A stretch of 6,807 nt of DNA, from positions 1 to 6,807 of the forward strand of contig JAICKM010000381.1 in NCBI GenBank assembly GCA_025927935.1, in the 5' to 3' direction. Below the pieces are notes generated by a model. That model did no database searches. It saw only the letters and a program-made list of their open reading frames with translations, and was not told the origin of the DNA. Shown here piece by piece: positions 1 through 6,067 of the stretch. The stretch is from Chloroflexia bacterium (GTDB lineage Bacteria > Chloroflexota > Chloroflexia > QHBQ01 > JADMIH01). A program made the translations under genes and the position numbers. The first letter of the stretch is position 1; each line of letters begins with the position of its first letter.

Positions 1-1542
1 GCCGGGGCCAGCGGCGACGCCGAGGATGCGGCGGTGCAGTACGTCGCGCTGTCGGCCACGCTGGCCGATCCGGCGGCGGGCGCCGCGCGCTACTTTGCCG
101 GGGCGCAGGTGGTGGAGGTGGCGGGCGCCCGCGCGATCCGAGCCGAGCACATCGCGCTTGACAAGAATGCGCCGGGAGCCTTGCTCGACTATTTGCAGAC
201 GTTCCGTGCACGCGGCTGGCGTAAGGCGCTGGCGTTCTGCAACACGCGCGCCGAGATTGAAAGCTATGCCGCCGCTGTGCGCGTGGCAGGTTCACCCTTC
301 GGCGACTCCGTCTACGTGCATTACTCCAATCTGGAATGGGACCGGCGGGCCGAGATCGAGCGGCAGTTCGCGCAGGCCGAAGCGGCGCTCTGTTTCGCCA
401 GCAGCACGCTCGAACTGGGGATCGATATCGGCAGCATCGACGTGGCGTTGCTCATCGGGGCGCCGGGCAGCGCGGCGGCGTTTGTGCAGCGCGTGGGGCG
501 GGCCAACCGGCGCCGGCAAACGGTGCAGGTGACGTGCTTCTACCGCACGCCGCTAGAGCGTGTTATGTTTGACGCGCTGCTGGCCGGGGGAGATTACGAG
601 GCCCCGCCCGGCGCCTTTCGCCCGGCGGTTGCCATCCAGCAGATCTTCAGCCTGCTCAAGCAGAGTCCCACCGGCGCGGTGCGGCTCGCGCCCTTGCGCG
701 ACATATTCGGCGACCGGCTCACGGAAGCCGATCTCCTGGCGATTCTCGGCACCTTGCAGGCGCTGGACTATCTGCAAAGCGGGCGACCCGGCGAATGGCG
801 GGCGGGGGCGCGTCTGCACCGGCTGGTCGATCAGCAGGCCACAGAGCACGCCCCGTTCAGCCTGCACAGCAATCTCGCCGTGTCGAACACGCCGCCGATC
901 AAGATCCGTGACCAGTACAGCCAGCGGGTCGTGGCGAGCGTGGACCGCCAGTGGTTTGACCGCGATCTGCTCACCCTGGAGGGCCGCCCGCTCAACGTGG
1001 AGTGGGCCGACGGCGATTCGCTGTGGGTGTCGGCCTACCGCGGCGCGGATGCCGCGGCGCATCTGCGCTATCTGTCGAGCCGTCAGGTGCTGAGCTATGA
1101 CCTGGCCCGGCGACTTGCGGCGCAGGTAGGGTTGGCGGCGGTGAGCGCGCCGCTGGTGGCGTACAACGACGGCTGGTTGTGGTTCCACTGGCTGGGGGAT
1201 GTGTATGGGCGGGCGGCCCTCGATCTCCTGCGCTACACGCTGGGCGCGAACGAGTCGCCGCAGCCGGGTGTGTGCCTGGCGTTGCGCGAGGAATTGCGCG
1301 CGCTGCCGGTCTGGTCGGCCGACCAGGTCACGCGCTATTTGCACGATCAGTACCGGCGCTATGAGTCGCTGCTGGCGTTGGGTGCCTATCACCACCTGCT
1401 GCCCACGGAGCTACGCCGCCGGGCTGTGGTCGCGCAGTTCGATGTGCCGCGATTCCTAGACGCGGTCGGGGCGCTCCAGATTACGCGGGCGCCGGAGGGG
1501 TTGGGCGAGGCGTTGCAGGATCTGGTGGGCGGGAGCCGGTAG
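1..1542 (+). CDS. Lhr-like ATP-dependent helicase, C-terminal part (5' end outside window)
   Basis: The frame is open from the first base, so this is the C-terminal 513 residues of a longer protein; a GTG at 34 is internal and not a start. Superfamily 2 helicase motifs are visible: motif III (LSAT, bases 49-60), motif IV region (ALAFCNTRAEIE, about 229-264), motif V (SSTLELGIDIG, about 400-432) and motif VI (QRVGRANRR, 487-513), which together form the second RecA-like domain. It is followed by a winged-helix-like stretch (about 610-780) and a beta-rich segment (about 895-1050, IKIRDQYSQRVVASVD onward) resembling the beta-barrel of Lhr helicases. Such enzymes use ATP to unwind DNA or DNA-RNA hybrids, usually in repair. 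Motif VI reads GRANRR instead of the commoner GRAGR. The N-terminal Walker A and DEAD/DEAH motifs are not in the window. Membership of superfamily 2 is firm; the Lhr subgroup is an inference. The next gene starts 15 bases after the stop, suggesting co-transcription. Confidence 0.85.
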   Translation, partial: AGASGDAEDAAVQYVALSATLADPAAGAARYFAGAQVVEVAGARAIRAEHIALDKNAPGALLDYLQTFRARGWRKALAFCNTRAEIESYAAAVRVAGSPFGDSVYVHYSNLEWDRRAEIERQFAQAEAALCFASSTLELGIDIGSIDVALLIGAPGSAAAFVQRVGRANRRRQTVQVTCFYRTPLERVMFDALLAGGDYEAPPGAFRPAVAIQQIFSLLKQSPTGAVRLAPLRDIFGDRLTEADLLAILGTLQALDYLQSGRPGEWRAGARLHRLVDQQATEHAPFSLHSNLAVSNTPPIKIRDQYSQRVVASVDRQWFDRDLLTLEGRPLNVEWADGDSLWVSAYRGADAAAHLRYLSSRQVLSYDLARRLAAQVGLAAVSAPLVAYNDGWLWFHWLGDVYGRAALDLLRYTLGANESPQPGVCLALREELRALPVWSADQVTRYLHDQYRRYESLLALGAYHHLLPTELRRRAVVAQFDVPRFLDAVGALQITRAPEGLGEALQDLVGGSR

Positions 1543-1557
1543 CGCGGGATGCCATAG

Positions 1558-2022
1558 ATGAAGTTGAGCAAGAAGCGCCGGGCACAATTGCAGCACATAA
1601 TCGCGCAATACGAGCGGACCCGGCAGTTTCCGGGCTTTGCCGCCTGCCTCGATATGCTGGATGCCGGCGCGGACGAGTTAGAGTGGGGGCTGGGTATTCT
1701 GCGTAATCATGCTCCGGAGCATGTCGCGGAGTTCATCCAGGCCCTTCAGGCACCCGAACACGAGTCTGTGCGCTGGCTGCTGCTTGAGGCGGTCGGCGCG
1801 ACGCATTCCGATGCGGTTGTTCCGCTGCTGGCTACCTACTTGCAGGGCAGCGACAGCGATCTATGGGGCTGGGCGATCCGGGCGCTGTTGGAGATCGATA
1901 CGAAAGAGTCCCGGCGGGTGCTCTGGGACGCGCGGTCCTATGTATTCGCGACAGACGAGGAGACCGTGCGGTTTCAGGAGCGGCTGGCTGAAGTGATGGC
2001 GGAACGCCCCAAGCCTGCTTAG
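1558..2022 (+). CDS. Small HEAT-repeat-like alpha-helical protein
   Basis: This encodes 154 residues. The N-terminus is basic (MKLSKKRRAQ), and most of the protein is helix-forming with the spacing of HEAT repeats: residues about 40-65 (LEWGLGILRNHAPEHVAEFI), 70-95 (VRWLLLEAVG then AVVPLLATYL) and 101-120 (DLWGWAIRALLEI). HEAT-like proteins are scaffolds that bind other proteins and have no catalytic residues, and none is seen here. The ATG at 1558 is chosen because it lies 15 bases after the helicase stop; no good Shine-Dalgarno sequence precedes it, so translational coupling is possible. Co-orientation with the helicase suggests a partner role, but this is only inferred from position. The TAG stop (2020-2022) is the first three bases of the 7-bp repeat flanking the downstream insertion sequence, so the protein end is preserved despite the insertion. 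Confidence 0.75.
   Translation: MKLSKKRRAQLQHIIAQYERTRQFPGFAACLDMLDAGADELEWGLGILRNHAPEHVAEFIQALQAPEHESVRWLLLEAVGATHSDAVVPLLATYLQGSDSDLWGWAIRALLEIDTKESRRVLWDARSYVFATDEETVRFQERLAEVMAERPKPA
1708..1723. repeat. 16-bp perfect palindrome inside the HEAT-like gene
   Basis: CATGCTCCGGAGCATG reads the same on both strands without a spacer. It lies in coding sequence (codons for HAPEH), so it may be coincidence. Confidence 0.5.
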
Positions 2023-2026
2023 CCTA
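2020..2026 (+). repeat. 7-bp direct repeat TAGCCTA, left copy (target-site duplication)
   Basis: TAGCCTA lies directly before the left inverted repeat of the first insertion sequence, and the same seven bases follow its right inverted repeat at 3589-3595. This is the expected footprint of transposition. The left copy supplies the stop codon of the HEAT-like gene. The last four bases (CCTA) equal the first four bases of the neighbouring second element. Confidence 0.75.
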
Positions 2027-2044
2027 GATTTTGGTGCGAAACTC
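2027..2044 (+). repeat. Left terminal inverted repeat of insertion sequence 1
   Basis: GATTTTGGTGCGAAACTC matches the reverse complement of 3571-3588 in 18 of 18 positions. Sequence further in does not match. Confidence 0.9.
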
Positions 2045-2095
2045 TGGAGGTGGTCCCCGAAATGCAAGGGCGTTCCTACGAGCTTGCAAGAGAAC

Positions 2096-2100
2096 GGAGG
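2096..2100 (+). promoter_or_regulatory. Shine-Dalgarno site deciding the transposase start
   Basis: GGAGG sits six bases before the ATG at 2107. No comparable site precedes the GTG at 2050, so the ATG at 2107 is the preferred start. A 6-bp inverted repeat (TGCAAG at 2063-2068, CTTGCA at 2083-2088) lies just upstream and may be structural, but it is short. Confidence 0.65.
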
Positions 2101-2106
2101 CCGCCA

Positions 2107-3501
2107 ATGTTGCGTGATCGCTATGAACCGGTGGACATCTTCGCTAGAGTGCCACAACTGAGCCGCGCTATGGACCCGGTGCTGGCCCAAATTGATGCCC
2201 TGCTCGATGATGATGCCATCTTCCAGGCAATCAAGGCTGATCTTTGCATTCGCTATCCTCATACCACTCGCACGGGCCGTCCCTCCACCCCGGTCGAGGT
2301 GCTCTTGCGCATGCTCGTCATCAAGCATCTCTACGGCTGGAGCTACCAGCAGACTGAGCAGTGGGTCGCTGACAGCTTGGTCTTGCGCGATTTCTGCCGT
2401 ATCTATTGGCAGCAGGTGCCCGATGACACTACCCTTATCCGCTGGGCTAACCTCATCCAGCCGCCTACCTTGCATCTGCTGCTCGACCACGTCGTTGAAC
2501 TGGCGCAGCACCTCAAAGTCACCCGTGGTCGCAAGCTACGCACTGATGGCACGGTAGTCGAAACCAACATTCATCAGCCGACCGATAGTAGCCTGCTCAA
2601 CGACGGGGTACGCGTCATCAGCCGCATCCTCAAGAAGGCCCGCAGCCTGTTGGCTGCCGGCGGCGAAGTGGCCGACAAACTGTGTCGTGATCGCAGCCGC
2701 AGCGCCAAGCGCCTCAACAAAGTCATCATCGACACCGTGCGTAGCCGCGGTGAGCAGGCCGAGCAGTTGCGCAAGGCCACTTATGCGCGCCTGGTCGAGG
2801 TGGGCCACGCCATGCTCGAGCAAGCCAAAGCAGTAGGCGAGTTGCTGAGCCAAGCAGCGCACGAGCGAGCCAGCAAACTTGCCGGGCAGTTGCAGCAATT
2901 TGGGTCGCGGCTGCGGCAGGCAGTCAAGCAAACCAAGCGGCGCGTGCTACAAGGAGAACAGGTGCCGGCTAGTGAGAAACTGGTCAGCATATTCGAGCCC
3001 GAAACGGCGATCATCTGCAAAGGTAAGCTGGCTAAACCGACCGAGTACGGCCAGATGATCTGGCTGGACGAAGTAGACGGTGGGCTCATCAGTCGCTACG
3101 AGGTGCTGGAAGGTAATCCAGCAGACAGCGAGCAAGTGCAGCCAGGGCTGGCCCATCATCAGCAAATGTTCGGGCGAGGCCCGAAGCTACTGGCGGCAGA
3201 CCGCGGCTGCTGGAGCGCGGAGAACGAAGCGGCAGCCCAAGCAGCCGGGGTGGAACAGATCTGCTTACCCAAACCTGGGAGCAAGAACGCGGAGCGTGTA
3301 GCCCATGAAGGGCAAGGCTGGTTTGTGCGTGGGTGCCACTGGCGCGCCGGGATCGAAGGGCGGATCCATGGGCTGAAGGTGCGGCACAAGCTGGAGCGCT
3401 GCCTGTATCACGGCAGCGCCGGCATGGAACGCTGGGTCGGCTGGGGCGTAATCTGCCACGACCTGCGGCAAATTGCCCTGGCAACGGCCACACGAGCATA
3501 A
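2107..3501 (+). CDS. DDE transposase of insertion sequence 1
   Basis: This encodes 464 residues from the ATG at 2107, which has GGAGG six bases upstream; an upstream GTG at 2050 would add 19 unlikely residues. The N-terminal part (about 50-110) contains the TGRPSTPVEVLLRMLVIKHL region typical of the DNA-binding domain of IS4/IS5-type enzymes. The acidic triad is readable: Asp147 in RTDGTVVETN, Asp365 in LAADRGCW and Glu417 in RAGIEGRIHGLK, with Arg413 and Lys424 at the R(3)E(6)K spacing of the IS4-type signature. The usual signature tyrosine is replaced by Cys410. About 218 residues separate the two aspartates; residues about 175-290 are helix-rich and charged. The product cuts and rejoins DNA at the element ends. 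The TDGTVVETNIH and PTDSSLL sequence resembles transposases filed as ISNCY; this assignment is from memory of family appearance. All key residues are present, so it is probably functional. Confidence 0.9.
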   Translation: MLRDRYEPVDIFARVPQLSRAMDPVLAQIDALLDDDAIFQAIKADLCIRYPHTTRTGRPSTPVEVLLRMLVIKHLYGWSYQQTEQWVADSLVLRDFCRIYWQQVPDDTTLIRWANLIQPPTLHLLLDHVVELAQHLKVTRGRKLRTDGTVVETNIHQPTDSSLLNDGVRVISRILKKARSLLAAGGEVADKLCRDRSRSAKRLNKVIIDTVRSRGEQAEQLRKATYARLVEVGHAMLEQAKAVGELLSQAAHERASKLAGQLQQFGSRLRQAVKQTKRRVLQGEQVPASEKLVSIFEPETAIICKGKLAKPTEYGQMIWLDEVDGGLISRYEVLEGNPADSEQVQPGLAHHQQMFGRGPKLLAADRGCWSAENEAAAQAAGVEQICLPKPGSKNAERVAHEGQGWFVRGCHWRAGIEGRIHGLKVRHKLERCLYHGSAGMERWVGWGVICHDLRQIALATATRA

Positions 3502-3570
3502 GTGTTGGCAACGAACGTTGGTTGTTAATGTACCACGCAGATCAGGATCAAGGCTCAGCGAGCCCTACGT
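3502..3570 (+). other. Non-coding right end of insertion sequence 1 with small hairpins
   Basis: This stretch lies between the transposase stop and the right inverted repeat. It holds CAACG-AA-CGTTG (3509-3520) and GGCTC-AGC-GAGCC (3552-3564), two short perfect inverted repeats. Neither is followed by a T-run, so I do not call an intrinsic terminator. They may be accessory sites for the transposase or may mean nothing. Confidence 0.35.
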
Positions 3571-3588
3571 GAGTTTCGCACCAAAATC
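3571..3588 (-). repeat. Right terminal inverted repeat of insertion sequence 1
   Basis: This is the perfect inverted partner of 2027-2044 and is followed directly by TAGCCTA. Confidence 0.9.
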
Positions 3589-3595
3589 TAGCCTA
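3589..3595 (+). repeat. 7-bp direct repeat TAGCCTA, right copy
   Basis: This is identical to 2020-2026. Its last four bases (3592-3595) are at the same time the outermost bases of the left inverted repeat of the second insertion sequence, which makes the two elements abut with three bases between them. Confidence 0.75.
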
Positions 3596-3625
3596 ACGGT
3601 TGCGCAACCAGAGACCGAATCGTTG
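3592..3625 (+). repeat. Left terminal inverted repeat of insertion sequence 2
   Basis: It matches the reverse complement of 5593-5626 in 32 of 34 positions; the mismatches are AC against GG at positions 23-24 of the repeat. It contains a perfect 12-bp palindrome, GGTTGCGCAACC, at 3598-3609. Confidence 0.88.
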
Positions 3626-3677
3626 CTGGCCCATCAATTTTTTACATTTCCTGTCGCACCCCCGCCGCGCGCTCAAT

Positions 3678-3699
3678 CGGGTGGCTCCCTTACCACCCG
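3678..3699. other. Hairpin beyond the 3' end of the second transposase
   Basis: CGGGTGG (3678-3684) and CCACCCG (3693-3699) form a perfect 7-bp stem with an 8-base loop. It lies 28 bases past the stop of the minus-strand transposase gene. No T-run follows on either strand, so it is a weak candidate for a terminator or a barrier to readthrough into the element. Confidence 0.4.
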
Positions 3700-3726
3700 T
3701 TGTCGACCCGCTGCCTGAGTCACCGC

Positions 3727-5522
3727 TTACTGGCTCAGCGCGAAGAAGGCCTCGTACGGCGCGAAGGCTAATTGTACGGCAGGCGCTTCCCCCACCGCAA
3801 TGACCAAGCCGGACCAACTACTGGCTGCGTCCAGGGAGACAACTACCTGGTCCGCGCACTCCTCCAGGTGCGCCGGGCTATTCGCCAACACCCGCACCAG
3901 TTGCTTCACGCCCCCCAAGACCGCCCCGGCCCCCTCCGCTGGCCCAAGCAAGTGCCAGCGCAGCCATTCCTCCGCCCAGCCCACAAAGTTGGCCGCGAAC
4001 AACGTGAGGGCGATCTGCACTCCCATGCCCACGGCCCGCCGACTCATCGGGTGTTGCACATGGAAGACGGTTTTCGTCTGTTTGATCCCCGCCTCAATCG
4101 TGCCCCGTTCGTTGTACTGGCGAAACCACGCGGCTAAATCAGGCAAGGGCGCCGCGGGATCAGCCTGGAAGCGCAGCAACACGGCATGTTTGGGCCCCTG
4201 CGGTGTCACAAAGCGCTCCAGTCCCACCAGTAGCGGATACGGACAATTGTGCAGGCGGTAGTTGCCCCAGGCGACCATTTCGGCGTTGTGACCCACGCGC
4301 GTCCAGGAGGTCTGGGCGTTGACCCGGCGGCGCAACGCGCGCACCACCGCCGCGTTGCCCGCCTTCGTCTCGATGTCATACCCCAACTCCAGGAGCGCCG
4401 TCAGGTTGGCCCCACTGCTGAAGCTGGCGTCGAGGCGGAACAGGCAGCGCGGGGCGGCGGGCTGGGCGACATTCTGCGCCGTCAAGGCGTCGCGGCGCGC
4501 CTGCCAGTCGGGGATCGGGGCGCGGGCCACGGCGGCCATCTGCTCGGCCCGTTCGGCGCGCCACAGCAGCGTGGCCCACTGGCGGCGCAGGCGCCCCAGT
4601 TGGCGCTCCCAGACCGCGATTTGCCGCCACCAGCCGCTGAGGCTCCCCCGCGGGCCACTCTGGCGCGACGAGGCGGGGTGCTGGTGGAGGACGCGGATCT
4701 GCTGCTGCGCCTGCGCGATTTGCGCTTGCAACTGCTCCTCGCGCGCCAAACAGTGACGAACGCCCGCTTGATAGCGGGCCGCGCGCTCTTCCCAGGTCGC
4801 AGCACTCGCGTGGGCGGCGGCAATGCGCGCCTCGAGCAGTTCGGGGCGGCGGCGCGGGTGGCAACCGAGCCGGCGTTCGACCTCCTGGACCAAGCCCAGC
4901 AGACAGGGCGCTGACACCGTATCGCCGGGGTGCTGTTGGCCGATGAGCCACTGGCGGCCGTATAATTCAGTCTGCAAGCAGACCACGGCGAGTTGGTAGC
5001 CCAGATGGATCTGGCCATCCATATAACCAAAGGCGGCTCCGGGATAGGTCGTACTGGTGTCGCTGAGCGGCTGGCCGGTCAAGTCGGCGTCGAGCAGCAG
5101 GGGCGCATTGCGGCTGCCCAAGTCGGCCAGCGCGCGGGCCAGGAAGGGCGCCGTCAGGGTGTCGAGGACCGCCTGCAAGGCGATCAACGAGGCAGGCGTG
5201 GCCGCGCCAGGGTGCGGCTGACCGCGCTGGCCTCCGCCAAGCTGGGCACACCCCAAGCGGCGGCGAGCGCGCGGTCGTGGTAGAGCGGCGTAGGGCTGCG
5301 CGTCAGATCGCGGAGAAACTCAATGCCGCTAAGCAGGCCCAGGAATAGGGTCAGCAGCTTGGCGGCGGCGGTATGGCGGACGGTTTTCTCGGGGATCGGC
5401 ACCGTGGCCAGTTGGTCGAGCAGACCAAGCTCACGGGCGAAGCGGCCCCAAATGACCAGCATGGCGTGCTGGGTCGGTTGCCAGAGCGGGGTCGCCAGGG
5501 TTGTGTCGGGACACGGTGGCAT
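3727..5522 (-). pseudogene. DDE transposase of insertion sequence 2, split by a one-base frameshift
   Basis: The minus-strand ATG at 5522 has a strong Shine-Dalgarno sequence (AAAGGAGGTG, complement of 5529-5538). The first frame runs to a TGA at 5184-5186 (112 residues); the rest continues in the -1 frame to 3727. Adding one G to the GG at 5202-5203 (minus strand) joins them as SRTLARATPASLIALQ, giving 598 residues. In the joined protein the catalytic residues are Asp145 (LLLDADLTG), Asp365 (FRLDASFSS) and Glu477 (YNERGTIEAGIKQTK), with Tyr470, Arg473 and Lys484 exactly fitting Y(2)R(3)E(6)K. Residues about 225-330 between the aspartates are a helical, Arg/Gln/Glu-rich insertion with coiled-coil character. 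I see no classical slippery heptamer at the junction, so a deletion (or a sequencing error in a GC-rich run) is likelier than programmed frameshifting. If real, the element cannot move by itself. The minus-strand frame from a TTG at 5256 is the larger fragment (509 residues). Confidence 0.85.
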
Positions 5523-5525
5523 CGC

Positions 5526-5548
5526 TTACACCTCCTTTACAGGTGTAA
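5526..5548 (-). promoter_or_regulatory. Hairpin covering the ribosome-binding site of the second transposase
   Basis: On the minus strand TTACACCT and AGGTGTAA form a perfect 8-bp stem around a 7-base loop (GTAAAGG), ending three bases before the ATG at 5522. The Shine-Dalgarno sequence AGGAGGTG lies half in the loop and half in the 3' arm, so folding of the transcript would hide it. Similar sequestration is known in other insertion sequences, where it limits transposase made from transcripts that enter from outside. It could instead be a protein-binding operator. Confidence 0.6.
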
Positions 5549-5592
5549 CCGGCTCTGGTGCCCAAATGAAGTGTAAAAAACTGACGGTGTTT

Positions 5593-5626
5593 CAACGATT
5601 CGCCCTCTGGTTGCGCAACCGTTAGG
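5593..5626 (-). repeat. Right terminal inverted repeat of insertion sequence 2
   Basis: This is the partner of 3592-3625 (32 of 34 matches). It contains the same 12-bp palindrome GGTTGCGCAACC at 5609-5620. CTAG follows directly at 5627-5630. Confidence 0.88.
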
Positions 5627-5989
5627 CTAGGATCCAGTTGAAGAATCAACCGGCCGGCGATCGGATCCAATCATACCCGACTCAAGGGGACGGACTCCGT
5701 AATAAACCCCCCTATTGCGTGGATTGAGATTCACAAGCGCTTCCATCCGGGCACCCGGATGGTCCACCCACGGAAGGATCCGCTCTCCCCGCACGAGTGT
5801 AATCGGTCCTTCATAAAATGTTTGGGCCGGCAACGTGACCTGCCAGTTTAGGACACAATAGGCCGGTCCCTCCCCGCGGTCAGGAGTCTGAACTGTCGGT
5901 GCCCGTGCCGGAAAATCCACCTCTAGCACTTCTACTACCCCCAGGACGGAGTGCTGGGTGAGACATTGTATAACTAGCAGGTCATTCAC
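5627..5989 (-). CDS. Hypothetical protein, 120 residues
   Basis: I do not recognise the family. The frame has a GTG start at 5989 with an in-frame TAA nine bases upstream, so no longer version exists. The composition is protein-like, unlike the Arg/Ala-rich shadow frames elsewhere: hydrophobic N-terminus (LLVIQCL), then beta-like alternation (VVEVLEVDF, LNWQVTLPAQTFYEGPITLV) and a C-terminal part with aromatic and proline residues (ILPWVDHPG, RGVYYGVRPL). There is no signal peptide, membrane helix or metal site. A perfect -10 hexamer on this strand (complement of 6006-6011) ends 16 bases before the start, which supports expression; no Shine-Dalgarno sequence is seen. The stop TAG (5627-5629) lies in the CTAG at the insertion junction. 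In the reconstructed empty site the same frame would stop at TAA at the same residue, so the C-terminus is probably native. Confidence 0.6.
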   Translation of the reverse strand: MNDLLVIQCLTQHSVLGVVEVLEVDFPARAPTVQTPDRGEGPAYCVLNWQVTLPAQTFYEGPITLVRGERILPWVDHPGARMEALVNLNPRNRGVYYGVRPLESGMIGSDRRPVDSSTGS

Positions 5990-6013
5990 GACGACTTAGG
6001 TCAGGATTATAAT
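5985..6013 (+). promoter_or_regulatory. Candidate sigma-70-type promoter, plus strand
   Basis: TTCACG (5985-5990, four of six matches to TTGACA), a 17-base spacer, then TATAAT (6008-6013, perfect). It would start near 6020 and read into the first 11-bp repeat array and the 78-residue gene with a leader of about 110 bases. The -35 overlaps the start of the minus-strand gene. Confidence 0.4.
6006..6011 (-). promoter_or_regulatory. Perfect -10 hexamer for the minus-strand 120-residue gene
   Basis: The complement of ATTATA is TATAAT. A weak -35 (TGTACT, three of six) lies 17 bases upstream on the minus strand. The predicted start, near 5999, gives a leader of about 10 bases before the GTG at 5989. 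It overlaps a plus-strand TATAAT at 6008-6013, so polymerase cannot use both at once. Confidence 0.45.
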
Positions 6014-6067
6014 TCACCGACTATTTGCAGTACAGATCGCCCACCTAAGCCACACTCACTCCCAGAA

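Larger units (their letters stand above)
2027..3588 (+). mobile_element. Insertion sequence 1: complete, 1562 bp, DDE transposase (tentatively ISNCY type)
   Basis: The element is bounded by perfect 18-bp terminal inverted repeats (GATTTTGGTGCGAAACTC at 2027-2044 and its reverse complement at 3571-3588) and by a 7-bp direct repeat on each side. It holds one intact transposase gene (2107-3501), 80 bases of left leader and 87 bases of right non-coding end. With open frame, perfect ends and perfect flanking repeat, it looks recent and potentially active. The boundary could be shifted outwards to CTAG at each end because CTAG is palindromic; the direct repeat favours the boundary given. The family label rests on the look of the transposase and is tentative. 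Confidence 0.88.
3592..5626 (-). mobile_element. Insertion sequence 2: 2035 bp, IS4/IS1380-like, frameshifted transposase
   Basis: The element is bounded by 34-bp inverted repeats with two mismatches (3592-3625 and 5593-5626), starting CCTAACGGTTGCGCAACC. Similarity continues inwards through a second block, roughly TCA-N-TTTTTTACA-N-TTC, so the symmetrical region spans nearly 60 bases at each end. CTAG lies directly outside both ends (3588-3591 and 5627-5630), which would fit a 4-bp target duplication, but the left CTAG shares bases with insertion sequence 1 and the ancestral left flank reads TTAG. It carries one transposase gene on the minus strand, broken by a single frameshift. IS1380 membership is a guess based on ends beginning with CC and the possible 4-bp duplication; the DDE class with the Y(2)R(3)E(6)K signature is firm. 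Confidence 0.85.

Noticed and set aside
26..532. Plus-strand 168-residue frame overlapping the helicase
   Set aside because: It is Arg/Ser/Pro-rich and out of frame with motifs III to VI, which are unmistakable in the helicase frame.
553..1395. Long minus-strand open frame opposite the helicase (280 residues)
   Set aside because: It is a shadow of high-GC coding sequence: Arg/Gln/Ala-rich, no motif, and fully antisense to a clear helicase.
3678..3699. Intrinsic terminator for the second transposase
   Set aside because: The stem is good but no T-run follows on the minus strand; kept only as a hairpin.
4249..4914. Plus-strand open frame of 221 residues inside element 2
   Set aside because: It is antisense to the DDE transposase, low in complexity and Ala/Arg/Gly-rich, and no motif is visible.
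5570..5593. Promoter for the second transposase (TTGAAA near the right end of element 2)
   Set aside because: The only -10 candidate (TACACT) would be about 14 bases away, too short a spacer to support a call.
2020..5630. Composite transposon made of the two elements
   Set aside because: The elements differ in transposase and inverted repeats and have no cargo between them, so this is two adjoining insertions.
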